A stretch of 21,128 bases of DNA from Muribaculaceae bacterium (lineage in GTDB: Bacteria > Bacteroidota > Bacteroidia > Bacteroidales > Muribaculaceae): NCBI GenBank assembly GCA_009775355.1, contig VSPN01000047.1:1-21128 (forward strand), in the 5' to 3' direction. The notes beneath the pieces were generated by a model that saw nothing but the letters and a program-made list of their open reading frames with translations, was not told where the DNA came from and searched no databases. The position numbers and the translations under genes were made by a program. This document shows positions 7,389 to 16,222 of this stretch, one piece after another. How positions within the stretch are numbered: position 1 is the first letter of the stretch; every line of letters begins with the position of its first letter.

Positions 7389-8912
7389 ATGTTCAAAAAC
7401 CATCCCAAAGGTCTGATTCCAGCCGCCCTGTCCAATATGGGCGAGCGGTTCGGATACTACATCATGAACGCGGTGCTGGTGTTGTTTCTCTGTTCGAAGT
7501 TCGGACTCAAGGAGGAAACCAGCGCGATCGTCTATTCATTCTTCTACGCGGGCATCTACGTGCTGAGCCTCGTGGGCGGTCTTATCGCCGACAAGACGCA
7601 GAACTACAAATCGACTATCATCTGGGGTCTCATCGTGATGACCGCCGGATATGTAGTGCTCGCATTCCCTATCTTCGCCACAGCCGACAATCAGACATGG
7701 CTGCTGACCCTCACCTGCTTCGCGCTCTTCATGATAGCGTTCGGCAACGGTCTCTTCAAAGGCAATCTCCAGGCCATAGTCGGCCAGCTTTACGACAACC
7801 CGCGCTATGCCTCGCAGCGTGACGCCGGCTTCCAGATCTTCTATGTGTTCATCAACATCGGCGGCGTGCTCGCTCCATTCGTGGCCCCGCTGCTCCGCAG
7901 CTGGTGGCTCGGTGAGAACGGCCTCGCCTACAACGCATCGCTTCCGGCTCTCTGTCATGAGTATCTGAGCCTTACTGACTCGATGAACGAACAGAACATC
8001 AACAACCTCTACGCCCTCATAACCGAGGTGGGCGGAAACGCATCGGGCGATATCTCGGCTTTCTGCAGCAAGTATCTCAACGTGTTCAACACCGGCATCC
8101 ACTATTCGTTTATCGCATCGGTAGCGGCCATGCTGATCTCGCTTTTCATCTTCCTCGGCACGAAGAAGATGCTCCCCACCCCCTCTCGCAAGGAGAAGGA
8201 AGGCGCAGTGAAATACTCTGCCGAAGAGAAAGCCCAGATGGCCAAAGAGATCAAGCAGCGCATGTACGCCCTCTTCGCCGTGCTCGGAATCGCGATCTTC
8301 TTCTGGTTCTCGTTCCACCAGAACGGCACGTCACTCTCGCTCTTCGCCCGCGACTTCGTCAAGACCGACTCAGTCTCGCCCGAGATATGGCAGGCTCTCA
8401 ACCCCTTCTATGTGATTATCCTCACGCCGTTTGTCATGATGTTCTTCTCATGGCTCGGACGCCGGGGCAAGGAGATTTCCACTCCGCGCAAGATCGCCAT
8501 CGGCATGGGTCTGGCCGGTATCGCATATCTCTTCCTCGTCATCTTCTCGGCAGTGCAGGGATATCCTTCGGCCGATGAGTTCAAGGCTCTTCCCGCAGCA
8601 CCGGCAGCAGCCATGAAGACTGGTCCGTGGGTGCTCTTCGTGCTCTACTTCTTCCTGACTGTGGCCGAACTCTTCATCTCGCCGCTCGGACTCTCGTTCG
8701 TATCCAAAGTCGCACCCAAACACCTGCAGGGTCTCTGTCAGGGTCTCTGGCTCGGCGCGACAGCCGTTGGCAACCTTCTGCTCTGGATCGGCCCGCTGAT
8801 CTACAACGCATGCCCGATCTGGGTGGCATGGACTGTGTTCCTGAGCGTCTGCGCCATATCGATGGGCGTCATGTTCGCTATGGTCAAATGGCTTGAGCGC
8901 GTGACCCGCTGA
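7389..8912 (+). CDS. POT/PTR2-family proton-coupled peptide transporter
   Basis: This is a 507-residue inner-membrane symporter that imports di- and tripeptides with protons. Helix 1 carries the POT signature ERFGYY (residues 19-24, within GERFGYYIM), whose Glu and Arg are part of the family's proton-coupling machinery. LVGGLIADK follows helix 2, and a conserved GNGLFKGNLQAIVGQLY segment is near residues 118-134. About 12-14 hydrophobic segments are separated by a central loop rich in charged residues (about 262-290). The length suits the family. The gene is 37 bases after sufE with no promoter visible between. Right after it lies the remnant of a second POT gene, and a secreted C69 dipeptidase that could supply small peptides is about 4 kb away. 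The family is certain; substrate range is unknown. Confidence 0.93.
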   Translation: MFKNHPKGLIPAALSNMGERFGYYIMNAVLVLFLCSKFGLKEETSAIVYSFFYAGIYVLSLVGGLIADKTQNYKSTIIWGLIVMTAGYVVLAFPIFATADNQTWLLTLTCFALFMIAFGNGLFKGNLQAIVGQLYDNPRYASQRDAGFQIFYVFINIGGVLAPFVAPLLRSWWLGENGLAYNASLPALCHEYLSLTDSMNEQNINNLYALITEVGGNASGDISAFCSKYLNVFNTGIHYSFIASVAAMLISLFIFLGTKKMLPTPSRKEKEGAVKYSAEEKAQMAKEIKQRMYALFAVLGIAIFFWFSFHQNGTSLSLFARDFVKTDSVSPEIWQALNPFYVIILTPFVMMFFSWLGRRGKEISTPRKIAIGMGLAGIAYLFLVIFSAVQGYPSADEFKALPAAPAAAMKTGPWVLFVLYFFLTVAELFISPLGLSFVSKVAPKHLQGLCQGLWLGATAVGNLLLWIGPLIYNACPIWVAWTVFLSVCAISMGVMFAMVKWLERVTR

Positions 8913-8971
8913 CACTGAGTCCGCCAGTAATTCAGATCCTTATCAAGACAAAACCACTCAATTAACACAGA

Positions 8972-9180
8972 ATATTTAAGAATCAACCTCCGGGTATATA
9001 CGTCTTAGCGCTCGCCGACTCCGGCGAGCGCTTCGGCTATTACACAATGCCGACCATTTTCCTGCTCCTTATGCAAACGAAATTCGGCTTTGACTCATCG
9101 GTTTCGGGTCAGATCTACGACATTTTCTGGCACTCGTGTATTTCATACCGCTCGTGGGCGGCCGGGTATACGACAAGTGA
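8972..9180 (+). pseudogene. 5' remnant of a second POT peptide transporter
   Basis: Starting at an ATA codon (8972) where the intact neighbour has ATG, the frame reads FKNQPPGIYVLALADSGERF and on through GYYTM, LLLMQTKFGF and GQIYDIF. This aligns with residues 1 to about 50 of the upstream transporter, including the ERFGYY motif. At about 9127 one base is missing. Shifting frame there restores LALVYFIPLVGGRVYDK, homologous to the LVGGLIADK region, which then meets TGA at 9178-9180. The remaining 85% of the gene is absent. It differs enough from the neighbour to be an old paralogue, not a recent partial copy. A shorter peptide from ATG 9047 would lack helix 1, so a functional product is unlikely. 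Confidence 0.85.
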
Positions 9181-9292
9181 AAGATGCGCATCTGATATCG
9201 ACAAGCTTAGAACCATTTCCGGCAGCATAGAGAACGGAATTGATGACAACCCGCGCAACTGCATTATAATTTTTTGTGGGAAGAGGATTTTG

Positions 9293-9883
9293 TCAGCGAC
9301 GTTGGGAGGGAAGGTCGCGCGAGGCGGTGATCAAGACGAGGGCGCCTTCAAGACCGTTGGCCGCAGTGGCGTTGCGGACTTCATAGCGCAGATAGCCGCC
9401 TCCGAAATCATAGACTGTGGTCTCAGCGCCCTCGGCTCCGTGATATTCAAGAGAATCGACCACGTCGGCCTCCGTAAGGTCAAGGCTCGACGCAAGATAG
9501 CCTTCAAGATCATCGGGAAGGAGGTCGCCTATGTCAACATTGCGTATCACCACACTCGAACCCGACAGAACATCTACATCCCAACCGCCGGGAAGTCCTT
9601 GTATATTGGTATAGAGCGGACGCCCGATTCCGTCGGTCAGAACACCTTCGAAATTGTAACCGGCGGTGTCGAGAGGTTCACCGACACGTATGGCATCGGC
9701 GATGCTGCGCACAGTCATGGCGATATCGTTGTCGGCATGAAAATCGTCATCCCGCACAGAATCAACGCCCGAACGGCTGTCTCCGGCAGTCCGTCCAGTA
9801 TCATGTCGGCAGCCCGACACCGCAAGCAAAGTGCAAAACAGGCTGCAATACAGAGATTTCCTATTTAGAATCACGTTATTCAC
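9293..9883 (-). CDS. Hypothetical lipoprotein
   Basis: This 196-residue protein has a signal peptide and a lipobox, LAVSGC, with Cys25 as the lipid-attached residue. The mature part is acidic (many Asp and Glu) and Gly-rich, without recognisable motifs. One stretch, GYNFEGVLTDGIGRPLYTNI, may form beta strands. The start codon appears to be GTG at 9883, as no ATG lies nearby in frame; a second GTG is three codons later. A -7 box at 9907-9914 supports this reading. A long plus-strand open frame covers the same DNA, but it lacks family motifs and begins inside the transporter remnant. Function unknown; by position it is not part of the fructan locus, from which it diverges. Confidence 0.75.
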   Translation of the reverse strand: MNNVILNRKSLYCSLFCTLLAVSGCRHDTGRTAGDSRSGVDSVRDDDFHADNDIAMTVRSIADAIRVGEPLDTAGYNFEGVLTDGIGRPLYTNIQGLPGGWDVDVLSGSSVVIRNVDIGDLLPDDLEGYLASSLDLTEADVVDSLEYHGAEGAETTVYDFGGGYLRYEVRNATAANGLEGALVLITASRDLPSQRR

Positions 9884-9906
9884 AATCTAAATAACAAAAA
9901 ACTCTG

Positions 9907-9914
9907 CAAAAGTA
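9907..9914 (-). promoter_or_regulatory. -7 box for the hypothetical lipoprotein gene
   Basis: On the minus strand TACTTTTG (complement of 9907-9914) fits TAnnTTTG, 23 bases before the GTG start. No clear TTTG is seen at the -33 position. Confidence 0.5.
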
Positions 9915-9978
9915 TCTATTTATTTTGAAAAAACGTCAGAATCTGTTAAAAAATATTTAGAGCATAACAGACATACCG

Positions 9979-9999
9979 CAGGATCCAAGGCGGATCCTG
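9979..9999. repeat. 8-bp inverted repeat
   Basis: CAGGATCC at 9979-9986 and GGATCCTG at 9992-9999 are perfect reverse complements with a 5-base loop (AAGGC). It lies between the divergent lipoprotein gene and the sensor gene. No T-tract follows on either strand, so an operator or short hairpin is possible. The rest of 9884-10168 holds only the two promoter candidates. Confidence 0.6.
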
Positions 10000-10097
10000 G
10001 CAGTCGGGCTGCACATCCGACGAAGCCCCATTATTACACAAACCCGCTGAGGGCAAAACGTTTGGGCAAATAAAACAACCGCCTTATGCCGAAAAAA

Positions 10098-10129
10098 CTT
10101 GCAGATTGTGAAATTTATTTATAATTTAG
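10098..10129 (+). promoter_or_regulatory. Candidate promoter of the hybrid sensor gene
   Basis: CTTG at 10098-10101, a 20-base spacer and TAATTTAG at 10122-10129 resemble the Bacteroidetes promoter with one mismatch in each box. Transcription would start about 30-35 bases before ATG 10169. Confidence 0.4.
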
Positions 10130-10168
10130 CGGTCGATCCTGATTTAACTTACGGCCTGACATCACGAC

Positions 10169-12940
10169 ATGCGACTTTCCGACCTTACAATCCGTGCAAT
10201 AAAAATTATATCAGTCTTTCTTCTCTGCTTTTGCCTCTGGTCTTGTTCCGGAGAAAAGAGCGGGAGCTTCCGCATAGGCGTAGCCCAGTGCAGCTCCGAC
10301 CCGTGGCGATGGCAGACAAACGACGAGATCGAGCGTGAGCTGATGTTTCACGACAATGCCACCGCCGAGATAAGAAGTGCCGATGACAGGAACGACAAGC
10401 AGATAGCCGACATAAGGTATTTCATAGACAACGGATTCGACCTGATAATCGTCAATCCTACAGAAGCCGAAGCAGTCACACCGATCTTGAAAGAAGCATA
10501 CGACAAGGGAATTCCGGTGCTTACTTTCGACAGGAGAATCAACGGGAATTCATACACCGCTCATATAGAAGTCGACAACGAGGCCATCGGCAAAGCCGCC
10601 GGAGAATATGCACTTTCGTTGTTTCCGGAAGGTGCCGATATCGTCGAGCTACAGGGAAACCCGACCATGACTCCCACAGCAGGACGTCATGCAGGCTTCA
10701 CAGGCGCAATCGGCAGACATAGCGGGATGCACATGATCGAAAGCCGGTTCGCATACTGGAATCCAGACTCAGTGACGGTCATAATGGAACACATTGCACG
10801 CGACAATCCCGACATTGACCTTGTATACGCCCACAGCGACGCAATGGCGATCAGGGCCGCCGAGATACTCGACCGCCACGGACTGAAGAAAGTGAAGATA
10901 ATCGGAATCGACGGAGCGCCCCAGGGAGGAATCAAGGCTGTGGCCGACAGTGTGATCGAAGCCACCTTCCTGTATCCCACCTATGGCTACCGACTGATAC
11001 GCACAGCATTGGCGATACTTGAAGGCAAGCCTTTCAGCCGTGAGACAATACTGCCGCCGACTGCTGCGGTAGACCGGCGCAACGCCGGCATTATGCTTCA
11101 GCAGAACGAGGCGCAACGTGAGGAAACAGAAAAAACACTCCTGCTCAAAGGGAAACTCGACCAGTTTCTCGGACGCTACAGCACGCAACGATCGCTGCTT
11201 GTAGCCTCGGCGGCGATCGTCGTCCTGCTGTTCATCGGATTGTTCCTGTTCTTCAGTTCTCTGCGGACCAACAAGCGTCACAGCCGCGAGCTCGAGGAGA
11301 AGAACCGACAACTCGAAGAGGAGCGCGACAAACAGAAAGAGCTCTACTCCAGACTTGACGAAGCCACACAATCGAAGCTCACATTTTTCACCAATGTTTT
11401 GCACGACCTGCGGACACCGCTCACCCTGATCGAGGAACCGTCAGCGCAGGTGGCCGCGCAGCCATATCTCACGCCGCGCGACAAGACCCTGATGGAAATA
11501 GTGTCCAAAAACGCAAAGATCCTCCGCCGTCTGATTGACCAGATTCTCGATTTCAGGAAATACGAAAGCGGCAAACTCGACCTTGACCTTGCAGAAATCA
11601 GCATCTACCCTGTCATATCGGACTGGACAGCGGCATTTGCGGAAGTGGCCAGACGACGTGATCTCAAGATCGTACGCAATATTCCCGACGACTCGAATAT
11701 AACCGTTGCCGTTGACGCATGCAAGCTCGAACGGGTCTTCTTCAATCTCCTTTCCAACGCAGTCAAATACACTCCCGACAACGGTACGATCACTGTCGGC
11801 TGCCAAGTCTGCGACGGCAATCTTATGATATGGGTCGAAGACACCGGCTGCGGGATAAGCGAGGATGACATCCGGCTTATATTCGACCGCTTCTATCGTG
11901 TCGACAAGTCAAGGCCTAACGGTTCGGGCATTGGGCTTGCCCTGACACGGGCTCTCATAGAACTGCACGGCGGAAGCATCACCGTGACAAGTGAAAAAGG
12001 GAAAGGGTCAAGATTCGAGGTATTGCTCCCGGTACGCCATGTCCCAGCCCGCCTGACCGACATCGGTCATGAAGCTTCAAGCGCAGACGTCATATCCGAG
12101 ATCATGCCGGAGAAACCGCATCAATACCCGGACCCAGGCAGCGATGACATAAAACCCGTGCTTCTCGTCATCGACGACAACCGCGACATTTCCGAAATGC
12201 TTACAGCCCTGCTCGGTTACGACTACACCGTACTCACCGCTTATGACGGCAAAGAAGGCATACGCATGGCCACCCGATACGTGCCCGACCTGATAATATG
12301 CGATGTCATGATGCCAGAAATGGACGGTCTCGCATGTTGCCGCCAACTTAAGCGACAGATCACCACCTCGCATATTCCCGTTCTTCTGCTGACCGCCTGT
12401 TCGCTCGACGAACAGCGGGCTGCCGGCTACGAAAGCGGAGCCGACGGGTACATCTCGAAGCCTTTCAGCACCCAGGTGCTCAAGACAAGATGCCGGAATC
12501 TGATCGAGAACCGCCGCATCATCACCAATCTATGCGGCAACCCTGACATGTCCGACCGCAGGGTGGCCCACAGACCTGCCAGCGCACAGAAACGCGCCGG
12601 AATCGACAACGAGTTCTACAGTCATTTCATCGCGATAGTCCGGCGCGAAATGTCGAACGTCGATCTGTCGGTTGAAGAGATCGCCTCAGAGATGGGCATA
12701 GGCCAGTCGCAATTCACGCGAAAGATCAAGTCTCTCACGAACTACACCCCTGTCCAGCTGATAAGGAAAATAAGAGTCGAGAAAGGCCATTCACTCGTGG
12801 TCTCTTCCGACAAGTCCATAAGCGAGATCTGCTACGAAGTCGGCTTCGCCGCTCCGTCATATTTCACAAAATGCTTCAGCGACGCCTACGGCAGAACTCC
12901 ATCCGAAGTGCGTGCCGAAGTGTCGAAAAAAAGACCATGA
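10169..12940 (+). CDS. Hybrid two-component sensor-regulator with sugar-binding domain (BT1754-like)
   Basis: This 923-residue inner-membrane protein senses a sugar in the periplasm and activates transcription directly. An N-terminal hydrophobic segment ends in LWSC (Cys26, a possible lipobox). Next is a LacI/ribose-binding-type periplasmic domain (about 33-310, opening RIGVAQCSSDPWRW), a transmembrane helix (343-364) and a coiled coil (365-402). The histidine kinase has phospho-acceptor His412 (LHDLRTPL), Asn530, DTGCGI (558-563) and GSGIGL (585-590). The receiver has Asp669/670, phosphorylated Asp712 and Lys764, and an AraC-type helix-turn-helix domain closes the chain (about 820-918). All key residues are present. 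This layout matches the fructose-sensing regulator BT1754 of B. thetaiotaomicron. It lies 175 bases before susC on the same strand and should control it; fructose as ligand is inferred from homology and context. Confidence 0.93.
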   Translation: MRLSDLTIRAIKIISVFLLCFCLWSCSGEKSGSFRIGVAQCSSDPWRWQTNDEIERELMFHDNATAEIRSADDRNDKQIADIRYFIDNGFDLIIVNPTEAEAVTPILKEAYDKGIPVLTFDRRINGNSYTAHIEVDNEAIGKAAGEYALSLFPEGADIVELQGNPTMTPTAGRHAGFTGAIGRHSGMHMIESRFAYWNPDSVTVIMEHIARDNPDIDLVYAHSDAMAIRAAEILDRHGLKKVKIIGIDGAPQGGIKAVADSVIEATFLYPTYGYRLIRTALAILEGKPFSRETILPPTAAVDRRNAGIMLQQNEAQREETEKTLLLKGKLDQFLGRYSTQRSLLVASAAIVVLLFIGLFLFFSSLRTNKRHSRELEEKNRQLEEERDKQKELYSRLDEATQSKLTFFTNVLHDLRTPLTLIEEPSAQVAAQPYLTPRDKTLMEIVSKNAKILRRLIDQILDFRKYESGKLDLDLAEISIYPVISDWTAAFAEVARRRDLKIVRNIPDDSNITVAVDACKLERVFFNLLSNAVKYTPDNGTITVGCQVCDGNLMIWVEDTGCGISEDDIRLIFDRFYRVDKSRPNGSGIGLALTRALIELHGGSITVTSEKGKGSRFEVLLPVRHVPARLTDIGHEASSADVISEIMPEKPHQYPDPGSDDIKPVLLVIDDNRDISEMLTALLGYDYTVLTAYDGKEGIRMATRYVPDLIICDVMMPEMDGLACCRQLKRQITTSHIPVLLLTACSLDEQRAAGYESGADGYISKPFSTQVLKTRCRNLIENRRIITNLCGNPDMSDRRVAHRPASAQKRAGIDNEFYSHFIAIVRREMSNVDLSVEEIASEMGIGQSQFTRKIKSLTNYTPVQLIRKIRVEKGHSLVVSSDKSISEICYEVGFAAPSYFTKCFSDAYGRTPSEVRAEVSKKRP

Positions 12941-13067
12941 AAATGCTGCCTGCCATTCGGGCGGCTTCCGGTGACAATAAATCGGAGAAGAATCACAAAA
13001 AAACGTACGTGCATCAAAATTAATACCGCACGACACAAATATACTAACCCATCAGGAGCCATCTTAC

Positions 13068-13075
13068 TAATTTTG
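13068..13075 (+). promoter_or_regulatory. -7 box of the susC promoter
   Basis: TAATTTTG at 13068-13075 fits TAnnTTTG and lies 40 bases before ATG 13116. Nothing like TTTG is found 19-21 bases upstream (the bases there are CTAA), which is what an activator-dependent promoter would show. The regulator's binding site probably lies between 12960 and 13060. Confidence 0.55.
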
Positions 13076-13115
13076 CGCCATATTTCTAATTTTATCAACA
13101 GCAATCCAATACAAA

Positions 13116-16100
13116 ATGAGAAAAACTCTAATCGGGTGGTTGTTGCTGATCCTGACAGCAATAACGGCAAACGCCCAGGAAATTACAGTTGGAGGCACTG
13201 TAGTTTCCAAAGAAGACGGAGAGCCGCTCATCGGAGCGACCGTGATGTCGCTCGCCACAGGGAGCGGCACCGCCACCGACATTGACGGGAACTTCACGAT
13301 CACCGTTCCCGAAGGATCTAAAATAAAGGTCACCTATGTCGGTTATCAGGACTTCACGGGGATCGCCACTCCAGGCATGACAATAGAGATGGCGGAAAAC
13401 TCCGATGTGCTCGACGAAATTGTGGTCGTGGGCTACTCCACTCAGAAGAAAGCCGATGTGACCGGAGCGATCACCGCCGTCAACACCGACGAACTCGAGA
13501 AACTCGGAGAGAACAACGTTGTCAAGGCAATGCAGGGACGCGTGCCTGGCATGAACATCACTGCCGACGGCAACCTCAGCGGCTCATCGACAGTACGCAT
13601 CCGCGGTGTAGGCACACTCAACAACAACGACCCGCTCTACATCATCGACGGAGTGCCGACCAAAGCCGGCATGCATGAGCTGAATCCCAACGACATCGAG
13701 TCAATACAGATCCTCAAGGACGCGGCCTCGGCCTCGATCTACGGTTCACGCGCGGCCAACGGTGTAATAATAATCACCACCAAGCGAGGCAAGAACCTCA
13801 AGATCACACTCGACGCCTCTGTGGCTGCCTCATTCTACAACAACCGGCTCAAAACGCTCAACGCCGAGCAATACGGCCGCGTGATGTGGCAGGCTTTCGT
13901 CAATGACGGACAGGATCCCAACAGCAACGCCCTCGGATACCGCTACAACTGGGGATACGACAAATCAGGCAATCCCGTGCTTTACAACGTGTCGATGAAC
14001 AAATATCTCGACACTTCCAACACCACTCCGGCATCCGACACAGACTGGGTTGACGAGACCACCCGCACCGGTCTGATCCAGAACTACAACTTCTCCGTGA
14101 GCGGAAGCACCGAGAAACTGTCGTCGTTCTTCTCGCTCGGATACTACAAAAACTTAGGTATCATCAAAGACACCGACTTCGACCGTTTCTCCACACGCAT
14201 AAACAACGAATACAAACCAATCGACCGCCTTACCATAGGCGAGCACCTGACAATCAACCGCACAAGCGAGGTCAACGCGCCCGACGGCTTCATGCAGAAC
14301 GTGCTGCAGTTCAACCCTTCGCTCCCTGTATACACTGAAAACGGTGAGTACGCAGGCCCGGTAGCCGGATATCCCGACCGCGAGAACCCGGTGGCGCGTC
14401 TTGAACGCAACAAAGACAACCGATATACATACTGGCGCACATTCGGCGACGCATATGTCGGCTTCGACTTCGGGCGCGGATTCAGCGCGCGCACCACATT
14501 CGGTCTTGACTACGCGCAGAAGAAAGCCCGCTACTTCACATACCCCATCACCGAAGGCACCATGGCCAACCCCACCAACGCCGTCGAGGCAAAACAGGAG
14601 CACTGGACCCGATGGATGTGGAACCTTATCGGACAATACAATCGTGAATTCGGCGCACACCATATTGACGTTCTCGCCGGCATGGAGCTTATACGCGAGA
14701 ACTTCGAATGGTTCTCCGCCTACAAGGAAGACTTCTCGATCCTCACACCCGACTACATGTGGCCCGACGCAGGTGTCGGCAACGCCATGGCCTACGGGTC
14801 GAGCGAGGGATATTCGCTTGCATCGTTCTTCGGGAAAGCCAACTACTCTTTTGACTCCCGCTATCTTGTCGGAGTCACACTCCGCTACGACGGCTCGTCG
14901 CGATTCGGAAAGAACAACCGCTACGCCACATTCCCGTCCGTATCAGTCGGATGGAGGGCAAACAACGAGGCCTTCTTGCGCGATGTCAACTGGATCTCCG
15001 AGCTCAAGCCACGATTCTCATGGGGACAGACCGGAAACCAGGAAATCTACAACTACGCCCGCTACACGATCTACGTGCCGCAGTATTCCGGCTCGACCTG
15101 GGGTGGCGGCGGATACGGAACTTCATACGATATCGCCGGCACCAACGGTGGCGCGATACTTGATTCCGGATTCAAACGCAACCAGATAGGAAATCCCGAC
15201 ATCAAATGGGAGACCACAACCCAGTATAACGCAGGCATCGACTTCGGATTCCTCAACAACCAGCTCTTCGGATCGTTCGACTGGTATCGCAAGAAGACCT
15301 CCGACATTCTTGTGGAGATGGTCGGCATAGCGGCCATGGGCGAAGGCACAAGCCAGTGGATCAATGCCGGCGAAGTGCTCAACCACGGTGTCGAACTCAA
15401 TCTGGGATGGCGCAAGACCACAGACTATGACTTCCATTATGAAATCACCGGAAACATAGCCACCTACCGCAACAAGATCACAAAACTGCCGACAACGGTA
15501 GCCGCCAACGGAACATTCGGCGGAAACGGGGTCGAGAGCGTGATCGGCCATCCGATGGGATCGCAGGTAGGATATGTGGCCGACGGCATTTTCCGCTCGC
15601 AGGAGGAAGTCGACAATCATGCCCGACAGGAGGGCGCGGCTCCGGGACGCATCCGCTGGGCTGATCTCGACAACAACGGCGTGATCGACGAACGCGACCA
15701 GAAATGGATATACGACCCCACGCCCGATTTCACCTACGGCATCAATGTCTATCTGCAATACAAGTGCTTCGACTTCTCTATGTTCTGGCAAGGTGTGCAG
15801 GGACAGGACGTAATAACCGATCTCAAGAAAGAGACCGATCTCTGGAGCGGACTCAACATCGGATTCCTCAACAAGGGGGAACGTCTGCTCGACTCATGGA
15901 CTCCCGTCAACAGCGATTCGTCGATTCCGGCGGTGAGCCGTTCTGACATCAACAACGAGAAACGCGTATCGACCTACTATGTCGAAAACGGTTCGTTCCT
16001 CAAACTCCGCAACATACAGATCGGATACAACTTCCCGCAGAGCGTCACCGAAAAGCTGCGCATGTCAAAGCTGCGTCTCTATCTGAGCGCATCGAATCTA

Positions 16101-16205
16101 CTGACGCTCAAGAGCAACGGCTTCACAGGCGTAGATCCGGAGAACCCCAACTACGGCTATCCGATTCCGATGACACTGACATTCGGCCTCAACATCAACT
16201 TCTAA
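13116..16205 (+). CDS. susC: SusC-like TonB-dependent outer-membrane transporter
   Basis: This 1029-residue outer-membrane barrel imports oligosaccharides using TonB energy. It has a signal peptide (1-20, ANA before QE), a carboxypeptidase-regulatory-like beta domain (about 24-95), the SusC signature and TonB box DVLDEIVVVGY (97-107), and a plug domain (about 115-225, including VRIRGVGTLNN, PLYIIDGVP and ASASIYGSRAANGVI). A C-terminal 22-strand barrel ends FGLNINF with the terminal aromatic residue needed for assembly. There is no N-terminal STN domain, so it is not expected to signal through an anti-sigma factor; this fits control by the neighbouring hybrid sensor. susD starts 17 bases after the stop. 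By context the cargo is fructo-oligosaccharide. Confidence 0.95.
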   Translation: MRKTLIGWLLLILTAITANAQEITVGGTVVSKEDGEPLIGATVMSLATGSGTATDIDGNFTITVPEGSKIKVTYVGYQDFTGIATPGMTIEMAENSDVLDEIVVVGYSTQKKADVTGAITAVNTDELEKLGENNVVKAMQGRVPGMNITADGNLSGSSTVRIRGVGTLNNNDPLYIIDGVPTKAGMHELNPNDIESIQILKDAASASIYGSRAANGVIIITTKRGKNLKITLDASVAASFYNNRLKTLNAEQYGRVMWQAFVNDGQDPNSNALGYRYNWGYDKSGNPVLYNVSMNKYLDTSNTTPASDTDWVDETTRTGLIQNYNFSVSGSTEKLSSFFSLGYYKNLGIIKDTDFDRFSTRINNEYKPIDRLTIGEHLTINRTSEVNAPDGFMQNVLQFNPSLPVYTENGEYAGPVAGYPDRENPVARLERNKDNRYTYWRTFGDAYVGFDFGRGFSARTTFGLDYAQKKARYFTYPITEGTMANPTNAVEAKQEHWTRWMWNLIGQYNREFGAHHIDVLAGMELIRENFEWFSAYKEDFSILTPDYMWPDAGVGNAMAYGSSEGYSLASFFGKANYSFDSRYLVGVTLRYDGSSRFGKNNRYATFPSVSVGWRANNEAFLRDVNWISELKPRFSWGQTGNQEIYNYARYTIYVPQYSGSTWGGGGYGTSYDIAGTNGGAILDSGFKRNQIGNPDIKWETTTQYNAGIDFGFLNNQLFGSFDWYRKKTSDILVEMVGIAAMGEGTSQWINAGEVLNHGVELNLGWRKTTDYDFHYEITGNIATYRNKITKLPTTVAANGTFGGNGVESVIGHPMGSQVGYVADGIFRSQEEVDNHARQEGAAPGRIRWADLDNNGVIDERDQKWIYDPTPDFTYGINVYLQYKCFDFSMFWQGVQGQDVITDLKKETDLWSGLNIGFLNKGERLLDSWTPVNSDSSIPAVSRSDINNEKRVSTYYVENGSFLKLRNIQIGYNFPQSVTEKLRMSKLRLYLSASNLLTLKSNGFTGVDPENPNYGYPIPMTLTFGLNINF

Positions 16206-16222
16206 TTCCACAGAAACATCAA

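Noticed and set aside
7536..8318. 260-codon minus-strand open frame
   Set aside because: It is antisense to the POT transporter and has a composition typical of shadow frames (very rich in Glu, Val and His).
9047..9868. 273-codon plus-strand open frame
   Set aside because: Its first ~27 codons belong to the decayed POT transporter; after the one-base deletion the frame runs by chance antisense through the lipoprotein gene. It shows no family motif, whereas the minus strand has a lipobox and a -7 box.
10169..10250. Sensor protein as an outer-membrane lipoprotein
   Set aside because: LWSC resembles a lipobox, but the protein has a transmembrane helix followed by kinase and DNA-binding domains, so it must sit in the inner membrane. 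Lipid attachment there is possible but unproven.
14401..15189. 262-codon plus-strand frame inside susC
   Set aside because: It is another frame of susC with Ser/Thr/Arg/Pro-biased composition and no motif; susC is intact across it.
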